Shown here: positions 1 through 5,372 of the stretch, in pieces
Numbering within the stretch: the first letter of the stretch is position 1
How the letters are laid out: each line of letters starts with the position of its first letter
NCBI GenBank assembly: GCA_011049745.1
Contig: DRHE01000317.1
Location: 1 to 6,073 of the forward strand
Direction: 5' to 3'
Length of the DNA: 6,073 nt
Origin: Spirochaetales bacterium
GTDB taxonomy: Bacteria; Spirochaetota; Spirochaetia; SZUA-6; DRHE01
The notes under the pieces: model-generated
Databases searched by the model: none
What the model was told of the DNA's origin: nothing
The model's input: only the letters and a program-made list of their open reading frames with translations
Program-made: the position numbers and the translations under genes

Positions 1-47
1 AGATGGAAACCCGCCTGGAAATCGAAAACTGAAAAATACATTTAGCG

Positions 48-836
48 TTAGGATTTAGCTTTGGGAGTGATTTTTTTCAGGCTTTTATATACCGCGTAAA
101 GGGGAAAATCAAGTTTTCTTGCCTTGCCCAGCTTATGAATATGCTGTGATTTATCGCCACTGCCCTTTAAATACCTCTGAAATTGCCTTTCTTTTCTCTT
201 TATACGTTTAAAATCGAACTTACCTTCCAACAGCTTGATAAAGTGAGCAGCTTCCTCTTTCTGAGATTCACTGAGCTCTTGTTCTATTGGTTCCAGGATC
301 TGCCTGATTACTTCATTGATACTGCTTGATTCATTCTGATGAAGTATCTTTTCAACCTGTTTCACAAATGGGCTCTGGCGAAAAGTGATCTTATCGACAG
401 CCGATCTTAAAACAAGTCGTTTTTTCGTAGCTTTTTCGGAAGAAATATCCTTTCTGCCGAGCAGATAATAGAGCAATACTGATACACCAAGGGAGATAGC
501 GATCTCATCGATCAGGGGAATGGGATCCCGTATTACAAATGAAAGAAAGAAATAGGCAATAACAAAAACAGCGGCGGAGATCAGGAATTTAGGAATAAAA
601 CGAATGTCTGCCAGCCAGCGTTTTACACCTGTCTCGATCTCACGATAAAGCTCATTACGGAAGAGGGTGAGAGCCTCTACCCGCGGTTCTCTGCCGTATC
701 TTCCTATTACCTCGGCGTTCTCCATCTGGGCAATAAGTTTATCCGGATTGCTGAGGGAGTGAAGAAAGAGGGATTGCCCATCACTTCGAAAAATATGAAA
801 GATATATATCTTCTCTTTTTGTTGATTGTTTTCCAT
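48..836 (-). CDS. Two-helix membrane protein of unknown function
   Basis: I do not recognise a family for this 262-residue protein. It opens with a polar N-terminus followed by a short hydrophobic beta-like stretch (YIFHIF, about 11-16). Two closely spaced membrane segments lie at about 82-102 and 108-126, joined by a short RDPIPLIDE turn, so it should be a hairpin in the inner membrane with both long ends on one side. The part after about 135 is highly charged and Lys/Arg-rich (KRIKRKERQFQRYLK near 209-223), mostly helical in character, and probably cytoplasmic by the positive-inside rule. There is no signal peptide. It follows the polymerase gene on the same strand after a 66-bp gap but has its own strong promoter, so it need not be cotranscribed. 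The ATG at 836 is chosen because no other start lies near it; it has no clear Shine-Dalgarno. That it is a real gene is well supported by length and composition; its role is unknown. Confidence 0.8.
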   Translation of the reverse strand: MENNQQKEKIYIFHIFRSDGQSLFLHSLSNPDKLIAQMENAEVIGRYGREPRVEALTLFRNELYREIETGVKRWLADIRFIPKFLISAAVFVIAYFFLSFVIRDPIPLIDEIAISLGVSVLLYYLLGRKDISSEKATKKRLVLRSAVDKITFRQSPFVKQVEKILHQNESSSINEVIRQILEPIEQELSESQKEEAAHFIKLLEGKFDFKRIKRKERQFQRYLKGSGDKSQHIHKLGKARKLDFPLYAVYKSLKKITPKAKS

Positions 837-848
837 GGTTCTAAATCT

Positions 849-877
849 AAAATAATGCCGCGTAGATAATGTGTCAA
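849..877 (-). promoter_or_regulatory. Sigma-70-type promoter of the two-helix membrane protein gene
   Basis: Reading the minus strand, a perfect -35 box TTGACA (877-872) is followed by exactly 17 bp and a TATTTT -10 box (854-849, 4 of 6 consensus). The -10 box ends only 12 nt before the ATG at 836, so the leader would be about 5-6 nt with no Shine-Dalgarno. The promoter lies in the short gap after the polymerase stop codon. I see no terminator hairpin there. Confidence 0.6.
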
Positions 878-902
878 GCAGTAGGTATAATTATTTCCTC
901 TA

Positions 903-3878
903 TTACCGCCCTGTTTCTACCCGGATAAGTTTATCCACATTTACGCTGTAAGAACCTGAATCCTCCGCCACTTTTCCAGAGAGGATAAAGAGGCCACCGC
1001 CATTAATGAGCGGGAAAAAACGGTTGAAAGAAGCGGGAAAAAAAACGGTTTCAAAAATTGAATAGCTGTCTTCAAAGCTGACAAAGACCATGGACTCCCT
1101 GTTCCTGGTGACCACCTCTTTTCCCGTTACCCAGAGACCGGCCAGAGTACCCCGCCTGTTTATATAGCGAGGAATCTCTCTGGAGGAAATAAAGCGCACC
1201 GCCTTTGTCTGAATCACCGCATGGGCGATCCTCCTGCGGAAGAGCGAAAGGGGATGAAGCGAAACCAGCAGGCCCAGAGTACGCACCTGATCCAGCAGTT
1301 TCCGCGGCTCAGTATAATCCCCGATAGAGCGCGGAATGGGAGGATGGCGAAAAAGGGTATTTCCCTTATCCAGCCGGGAAAAGGCCCAAAATAGTTGGGG
1401 ACGGGTAAGGCCTCCTGAAATCGAATCCAGGCTGCCCGAACGGATGAGAATACGTATTTCGGCAAGGCTGGGCGAGGTTCTCTTTAAAAAGTCATAAAAA
1501 TCTTTAAAAAGCCCACCTTGCTCTCGCTGGTTGAGTATCTTTTTCATAAACTCAGTGCTCAGATCCTTTAACTGCCCCAATCCGATGCGTATGGCGCCGT
1601 TTTCCACCGTATAACGACTGCTGCTTTTGTTTATATCCGGAATAAGTATGTCAAAGCCCAATCTGCGGCACTCGTTGATGTAGGTCTGCCTGCTGTAATA
1701 ACCCCCGCCATTGTTGATAACCGAGACAAAGAATTCCAGGGGATAAAAAAGCTTCAAATAGGCAAGTTTATAGGATACCAGAGCATACGAGGCGCTGTGT
1801 GCCTTGCAAAAAGAGTAACCGTCAAAGGAGAGGATCATTTCCCACACCCTTTCCAGTACACTGACTGAGATGCCCCTGCTGTTCCCTCCTGCGAAAAAAT
1901 TCTCTCTGATTGCCGATAATGTCAGTTTTCTATTCTTTTTGCTGAGGATCTTACGCAGGTGGTCCGCCTGTCCAGGGGAAAAGCCGGCCAGGGAAATGGC
2001 TACCCGTGATACATCCTCTTGATAAACCATAATGCCGAAGGTCTCGCGCAGGGTATCAGCCAACAGGGGATGCAGCGGTTCATACCCGCCTCCATGCAGC
2101 CGGAGTACAAATTCCCGTATATAGCGGTTGGCCGCGGGCCTGATAATTGAACTGGCAATGACCAGGTTCTCATAATCTCCCCGCTGCATTTTCTTTAACA
2201 GCTGGCGGGTTGCCGGGGATTCCACATAAAAAACCCCCAGGGTCCGGGCCTGCGCAATAAAATCACGGGTAGCCCGGCTTTTCAAGGGATTGAAATTCTC
2301 CCAGGTGAGGTTGGTCTGGTAATTGTGATTGGTCAGCTCGATGGTATCCCGTAATACAGCCAGGGAGCGGTTTCCCAGAAGATCTATTTTAACCAACCCC
2401 GCTTCTTCGGCTCCGTCCTTTTCCCAGGCGATTACCGGATATCCCAATGGGGATTTCTGAAGATGGGTGTAGTTAGTGAGCGGACCCGGGGTAATAACCA
2501 CACCCCCCGGATGAGTGCCAATGTAGCGGGGGAAACCGAGGATCCTGGAGGCAATCCTGTCCAGATAGGCGGGTATTTTATCCCTCTGATCATGACGGGC
2601 AAAATAGATAAATTTTTTGATCTCCTCCTCGGTGCTGCCCAGCGCCTTGGCCGGTTCCCGCATTGCCGAACGTTCCCTGAAGGTCACATGATCAGCCACC
2701 ATTCCGGCCCGCCCCGCATAGCGGTCAAACACATAGCGCAGGGCCTTTTCCCTTTCATCCCAGGGAAAATCAACATCTATATCCGGGGGGTCGCTGCGCT
2801 CCAGGTTGAGGAAGCGCTCGAAAAAGAGATTGTAGCGCAGAGGATCAACATGGGTTATGCCCAGGAGATAGGAAACAATACTGGCCGCTGAGCTTCCCCG
2901 CCCGCAGGTTCGGGCACACCGGGAAACAATGTCGTGCACCACCAGAAAATAGCCGGCAAAGTCCTTGCGCCTGATAATAGAGAGCTCATGATCAAGACGC
3001 GCCTTTACGGCTATTGATAGGCCTGAATAGCGCCTTTCCGCACCCGCCAGACACAGCGCTTTGAGCTCTCTGAAGGACTCCTGCTCGCTATTGCCGTTAA
3101 AGCGGGGAAAAACGTAACTGGAACTGAGAATATTCCCGGTGTCGGACTCCTGAGCCAGGATTCGGGCCCGGTCCAGCGCTTCCGGCACGGCGGAAAAGAA
3201 GCGCTCCATTTGCACGGCCGACACGGCCCTGTGCCATCTGCCCACTCGTTCCTCCGGGGACAGATATTCCAGCAGGGTATTGCGCGACATGGCGCGCAGC
3301 AGGTTGCAGATATACTCATCTTTCTCTTCAATATAGAAGGCGTCGTTGACCGCGCACAGGGGCAGTTTATGGGTGTGGGCAAAGCGCACCAGCCCGCTGA
3401 AGGGCCTGCCGTAGGTGAGCTTGACCCAAAGGTCTCCGGCGCTGCGCCCCCCTCCTCCCCTTCGAGGACTGCGCCTGCGGGGACTTCGCACCAATTGCTG
3501 CAGCACCGAGGTGTTATCCGAAAGTATAACCAATCCCACCCAGCCCCTTTCCAGAAGATTGTCCAGAGGGTCCTGCTCTTTCAAATTGGTGATAATTTCG
3601 GCAAGGCGGACAAATCCACGCCGGTCCCGTATGTAGGCAGTGGCCAGCTCCCGGACGCCGGAAGCCAGGACGACCCCGGCCACCGGTTTGATTCCTTCCT
3701 TCCGGGCTGCATTCAGGAAACGCACCAATCCATAGAAATTATTCAGGTCAGTCATTCCTACAGCCGGCCAGCCCTGATTTCGGCCATGACGGCAGATCTC
3801 TTCGGGAGAAAGACAGCCCTGCCCCAGCGAGAAATAGGAGCGCAGATGAATACCTGTATATGCAATGCTTTCAGCCAT
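903..3878 (-). CDS. dnaE: DNA polymerase III alpha-type polymerase, DnaE2/ImuC-like (probable error-prone)
   Basis: C-family replicative-type DNA polymerase, 991 residues from the ATG at 3878 (E. coli DnaE is 1160). Order: degenerate PHP domain (about 8-200), palm, fingers, helix-hairpin region (about 805-820) and C-terminal OB domain (about 909-986). The catalytic palm is intact: PPDIDVDF carries D366 and D368, and KIDLLG supplies D499. CGRGSSAAS matches the family's GRGSAA loop. Features resembling DnaE2/ImuC rather than DnaE1 are the opening HLRSYFSL, PPDIDVDF, RSAMREPAKALG and the RPQLFWAF segment. PHP metal ligands are missing: HxR instead of HxH (H11/R13), TDL instead of TDH, NDAF instead of NDxH, so no PHP nuclease or pyrophosphatase activity is expected. 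No imuA, imuB or dinB is in the window. The start is argued from the promoter: an upstream in-frame TTG at 3920 forms the -35 box, and the ATG at 3878 lies eight codons before the first PHP motif. There is no Shine-Dalgarno. Polymerase identity is certain; an error-prone role is inferred. Confidence 0.93.
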   Translation of the reverse strand: MAESIAYTGIHLRSYFSLGQGCLSPEEICRHGRNQGWPAVGMTDLNNFYGLVRFLNAARKEGIKPVAGVVLASGVRELATAYIRDRRGFVRLAEIITNLKEQDPLDNLLERGWVGLVILSDNTSVLQQLVRSPRRRSPRRGGGGRSAGDLWVKLTYGRPFSGLVRFAHTHKLPLCAVNDAFYIEEKDEYICNLLRAMSRNTLLEYLSPEERVGRWHRAVSAVQMERFFSAVPEALDRARILAQESDTGNILSSSYVFPRFNGNSEQESFRELKALCLAGAERRYSGLSIAVKARLDHELSIIRRKDFAGYFLVVHDIVSRCARTCGRGSSAASIVSYLLGITHVDPLRYNLFFERFLNLERSDPPDIDVDFPWDEREKALRYVFDRYAGRAGMVADHVTFRERSAMREPAKALGSTEEEIKKFIYFARHDQRDKIPAYLDRIASRILGFPRYIGTHPGGVVITPGPLTNYTHLQKSPLGYPVIAWEKDGAEEAGLVKIDLLGNRSLAVLRDTIELTNHNYQTNLTWENFNPLKSRATRDFIAQARTLGVFYVESPATRQLLKKMQRGDYENLVIASSIIRPAANRYIREFVLRLHGGGYEPLHPLLADTLRETFGIMVYQEDVSRVAISLAGFSPGQADHLRKILSKKNRKLTLSAIRENFFAGGNSRGISVSVLERVWEMILSFDGYSFCKAHSASYALVSYKLAYLKLFYPLEFFVSVINNGGGYYSRQTYINECRRLGFDILIPDINKSSSRYTVENGAIRIGLGQLKDLSTEFMKKILNQREQGGLFKDFYDFLKRTSPSLAEIRILIRSGSLDSISGGLTRPQLFWAFSRLDKGNTLFRHPPIPRSIGDYTEPRKLLDQVRTLGLLVSLHPLSLFRRRIAHAVIQTKAVRFISSREIPRYINRRGTLAGLWVTGKEVVTRNRESMVFVSFEDSYSIFETVFFPASFNRFFPLINGGGLFILSGKVAEDSGSYSVNVDKLIRVETGR
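3459..3488 (-). repeat. 15-bp tandem duplication coding RSPRR-RSPRR in the polymerase
   Basis: Two adjacent 15-bp units (3474-3488 and 3459-3473) match at 12 of 15 positions and encode RSPRR twice. A Gly-rich run of GGGG follows, written by a G-rich stretch. The insert lies within the N-terminal PHP region at about residues 132-145, ahead of the conserved DLWVKL strand. It looks like a slippage-grown, very basic surface loop. Confidence 0.6.
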
Positions 3879-3907
3879 TATACTATACATAAGTTTAGTA
3901 TAATGGC
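3874..3907. promoter_or_regulatory. Perfect 12-bp inverted repeat over the polymerase promoter and start codon (candidate operator)
   Basis: On the plus strand the left arm GCCATTATACTA (3874-3885) and right arm TAGTATAATGGC (3896-3907) are perfect reverse complements separated by 10 bp. Arm centres are 22 bp apart, about two helical turns, as expected for a dimeric helix-turn-helix repressor bound to one face. The repeat spans part of the spacer, all of the -10 box, the predicted transcription start and the ATG of the polymerase, so a bound protein would block RNA polymerase. It does not match the LexA boxes I know from E. coli, Bacillus or Leptospira, so the regulator is unknown. As RNA it could also form a 12-bp hairpin holding the ATG. 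No U-run follows, so it is not a terminator. Confidence 0.7.
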
Positions 3908-3920
3908 GGTGCTCTGTCAA
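3892..3920 (-). promoter_or_regulatory. Sigma-70-type promoter of the DnaE2-like gene
   Basis: Minus-strand TTGACA (3920-3915) is a perfect -35 box. Exactly 17 bp later lies TAAACT (3897-3892, 4 of 6 to TATAAT). The -10 box ends 13 nt before the ATG at 3878, giving a leader of about 7 nt without a Shine-Dalgarno. The whole promoter fits in the 60-bp gap after the Nudix stop codon, so the polymerase can be transcribed independently of the Nudix gene. Confidence 0.6.
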
Positions 3921-3938
3921 CCAGAGATGAGGAATTAT

Positions 3939-4325
3939 CTAAAAATGCCGGGAAATAAGCTCCCTGACAACCACCCTGTCCGAATCCACCAGATCGTATG
4001 ATTCAATTTCTTCAGGCAAAACCCATTCAATGGCTTCATGCTCCAGTAATTCAAAATTGCCGGATACGTAAGCGACTTTATAGACCAGCAGCTCCAGATC
4101 CACAACCCGGTTCTTAAAATGAGCAGTGCCTATAAGAGGGCCGACTTCGGCTTCAATTGTGAACTCCTCCTTTAGCTCCCGTTTAAGGCACTGCTCAGGG
4201 GTTTCGCCCGGATCTATCTTACCCCCGGGAAGTTCCCATTGATTATCCAGATACCTGCCCTTTTTCCTTTTAGCCAGCAGAATTCTGCCATCTTTTTCCA
4301 ACACAGCGGTCGTAACCTGTTGCAT
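3939..4325 (-). CDS. mutT: MutT-type Nudix hydrolase (oxidised nucleotide clean-up)
   Basis: Small (128-residue) cytosolic Nudix hydrolase of the MutT / CTP pyrophosphohydrolase group. Such enzymes split nucleoside triphosphates to the monophosphate and pyrophosphate; MutT removes 8-oxo-dGTP before it is incorporated. The Nudix box runs from G35 to I57: G35, E41, then R49-E50-L51, E53-E54 and I57 fit G-x5-E-x7-REU-x-EE-x-G-U. The one departure is T56 where Gly is usual. The stretch GGKID.GETPEQ is very close to E. coli MutT, and the length is typical. The C-terminal part (IEWVLPEEIESYDLVDSDRVV) matches the family's W-x-x-x-EE-L...D strand and helix. Start ATG 4325; an AGGA lies 11 nt upstream (4340-4337), slightly far. 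It precedes the polymerase on the same strand with a 60-bp gap, which suggests a shared role in limiting or tolerating damaged nucleotides. Exact substrate is inferred. Confidence 0.9.
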   Translation of the reverse strand: MQQVTTAVLEKDGRILLAKRKKGRYLDNQWELPGGKIDPGETPEQCLKRELKEEFTIEAEVGPLIGTAHFKNRVVDLELLVYKVAYVSGNFELLEHEAIEWVLPEEIESYDLVDSDRVVVRELISRHF

Positions 4326-4347
4326 AGAACCTATTTTCCTGTTGATG

Positions 4348-4380
4348 AGTATAGTATAACTGAAATAAATTCAGAACCAA
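4348..4380 (-). promoter_or_regulatory. Probable promoter of the Nudix gene
   Basis: On the minus strand two overlapping TATACT boxes (4358-4353 and 4353-4348, each 5 of 6 to TATAAT) lie 27 and 22 nt before the ATG. The first has TTGGTT (4380-4375) 16 bp upstream as a weak -35. The boxes form the word TTATACTATAC (4359-4349), which also occurs exactly in the inverted repeat at the polymerase start, in the opposite orientation, at 3878-3888. Confidence 0.45.
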
Positions 4381-4401
4381 AACCGAACTTTTTTCGTCTA
4401 A
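4374..4401 (+). promoter_or_regulatory. ECF-type promoter driving the Spy-sigma-membrane protein locus
   Basis: GAACC at 4374-4378 is followed by 16 bp and CGTCTAA at 4395-4401. This is the bipartite GGAAC(C/T)-N16-CGTC pattern known for many ECF sigma factors, which usually transcribe their own operon. The predicted start is near 4407, giving a leader of about 32 nt with an AAAGGA Shine-Dalgarno 8 nt before the ATG at 4439. A TATAAT at 4410-4415 lies nearby but has no good -35 at 17 bp. The GAACC overlaps the weak -35 of the divergent Nudix promoter, so the two may compete. Confidence 0.55.
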
Positions 4402-4746
4402 TAGATAAGTATAATAAATCAGAGAAAGGATTGTATTTATGAAGAAGATTATTATTGTATCATTGCTAACCGCTTTCCTGGCTGCCGCCGGATTCGCTCA
4501 AGCTTTTAATAATCCGCAGATCATGGAGAAACTCGGGTTAACCCAGGAACAGGAAATCCTGCTTGCCCTCTATCAGAATATCAGGAGCTTCCGTTTTCAA
4601 TCCTCCTTTGCCACCTTTTTTTACCGTTTCAGCCGCAATAAAGCCATCGATCTGCTGCGGCAGAAAGCTACAGAGCGCCGGAGCAGCGAGCAGGCAAATA
4701 TCAGCCTATTTGAGAAGACTCAAGCAGATCCGGAAAGCGAGCTATT

Positions 4747-4753
4747 AAAAAAC
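4747..4753 (+). other. A AAA AAC slippery heptamer at the sigma frameshift
   Basis: The zero-frame codons TTA-AAA-AAC contain the heptamer A AAA AAC, a classical -1 slippage site. A -1 slip here leads exactly into the frame that encodes sigma region 4. The simplest reading is loss of one A from a run of seven. Slippage could restore the frame in part, but the TGA at 4873 would still end the product. Confidence 0.5.
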
Positions 4754-4931
4754 AGGAATCTGCCAAACTCTGGGCTGCTTTTGACCGGCTTAAAGAGAAG
4801 GAAAAACTTCTGGTATTGATGAGATATGTTGAAGAACTTTCAATTGCTGAAATCAGTGACATTACCGGCCTGTGAATCGGCACCATCAAATCCGGACTGT
4901 ATAGAAGCCGGGAAAAACTGGCCCGCATTCT

Positions 4932-4936
4932 GGGAG
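4932..4936 (+). promoter_or_regulatory. Shine-Dalgarno that fixes the start of the membrane partner gene
   Basis: GGGAG lies 7 nt before the ATG at 4944 but only 1 nt before the alternative in-frame ATG at 4938. The 4944 ATG also overlaps the sigma stop as ATGA, the usual layout for translational coupling. Both points favour 4944. Confidence 0.65.
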
Positions 4937-4943
4937 AATGGCC

Positions 4944-5372
4944 ATGAGTAAGAGTTGTGACAGCTTCTTAAAAACCCTCGGGCCGGAACTGCGGCTTCAA
5001 ATTGACCGGGAAATAAAAAGTATGGCTGACCCGGACTGGGAAACCATTTTTTGCACTCAGGCTGCGGCCGGCACTCAGGCTGTGTCCGGCTCACGGAAGC
5101 TCCGATACAGGGCGCTTCTGCGGGTAGCCGCATTTCTTGCCCTTGCTGTTATTTCCTATGGCGGGGTGAAAGCCTATCAGAGCTATACACTTAATAAGAT
5201 CTTTAAACTGGAAACCCAGAGCCTGGTTGATCGCATTTTTTCCGAACCCATGGTTAAGGATATAGAATTCAAACTCGCGGACAATTACCAGGACCTTTCT
5301 GATTGGCTGCAGGGGTTGGAAAGCTCAACAAGGTGGTATTTTAAAAACGAGAACAATGATTATCTTGATTAA
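4944..5372 (+). CDS. Single-pass membrane protein, putative anti-sigma partner
   Basis: A 142-residue protein with a cytosolic N-terminal part (about 1-55), one transmembrane helix (about 59-76, LLRVAAFLALAVISYGGV) and a periplasmic C-terminal part of about 65 residues. It follows the sigma gene with an ATGA overlap, the usual place of a membrane-bound anti-sigma factor that holds its ECF sigma until an envelope signal arrives. The topology fits this role. I see no zinc-binding HxxxCxxC motif, so it is not a classical ZAS anti-sigma, and I do not recognise a named family. The function is therefore inferred from position. The frame is intact although its sigma partner is broken, so it is either an orphan, partner to another sigma, or on the way to decay. 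Its N-terminal linker contains a tandem repeat (TQAAAG/TQAVSG). It converges with the next gene, and both stop codons share one TTAA. Confidence 0.75.
   Translation: MSKSCDSFLKTLGPELRLQIDREIKSMADPDWETIFCTQAAAGTQAVSGSRKLRYRALLRVAAFLALAVISYGGVKAYQSYTLNKIFKLETQSLVDRIFSEPMVKDIEFKLADNYQDLSDWLQGLESSTRWYFKNENNDYLD
5053..5088 (+). repeat. 18-bp tandem repeat in the cytosolic linker of the membrane protein
   Basis: Two adjacent 18-bp units (5053-5070 and 5071-5088) match at 16 of 18 positions. They encode the TQAAAG/TQAVSG duplication just before the membrane helix. The unit length is a multiple of three, so changes in copy number would lengthen or shorten the linker without breaking the frame. Confidence 0.75.

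Larger units (their letters stand above)
4439..4947 (+). pseudogene. Broken ECF sigma factor fused to the signal peptide of a Spy-like protein
   Basis: The reading frame from 4439 begins with a clear Sec signal peptide (MKK, hydrophobic 4-19, AQA cleavage site after residue 22). A short segment with LGLTQEQ follows, typical of Spy/CpxP-type LTxxQ envelope chaperones. From about residue 38 the sequence becomes an ECF sigma factor: LYQNIRSFRFQSSFATFFYRFSRNKAIDLLRQ is region 2.3-2.4, but regions 2.1-2.2 are missing. After ELLK the frame breaks at a six-A run (4747-4752). The region-4 half continues one frame back (from CAG at 4753) as RLKEKEKLLVLMRYVEEL and the helix-turn-helix SIAEISDITGL. Next comes an in-frame TGA (4873-4875) where Ser is usual, then IGTIKSGLYRSREKLARILGEWP and the natural stop at 4945-4947. 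In the original frame the product ends after 126 residues. An exported, half-length sigma cannot work as a transcription factor, so I call it a pseudogene. The good promoter and Shine-Dalgarno suggest it is still transcribed. Confidence 0.85.

Noticed and set aside
1..45. Plus-strand frames ending at 32 (TGA) or 45 (TAG) that might be the 3' end of a convergent gene
   Set aside because: All three plus frames are open for a few codons from the edge, and 10-15 codons are too few to choose between them.
1010..1050. Imperfect direct repeat GCGGGA(n)CGGTT with A6 and A8 runs near the polymerase 3' end
   Set aside because: It encodes the two FFP motifs of the OB domain, which fit the family; repetition is likely a result of the protein sequence.
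2463..2891. A 142-codon plus-strand frame within the polymerase gene
   Set aside because: It lies opposite the conserved palm region including the catalytic Asp codons; there is no domain and no ribosome site.
3874..3907. The inverted repeat as a Rho-independent terminator of the Nudix gene
   Set aside because: No U-run follows on the minus strand, and the stem is AT-rich and overlaps the next start codon.
3210..4001. A 263-codon open frame on the plus strand opposite the polymerase and Nudix genes
   Set aside because: It is antisense to a well-supported polymerase, has a low-complexity product with no recognisable domain, and is best explained as a codon-bias shadow.
4873..4875. TGA as a recoded sense codon
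   Set aside because: No in-frame TGA occurs in the nearly 1000 codons of the polymerase, and two other defects in the same gene point to decay.
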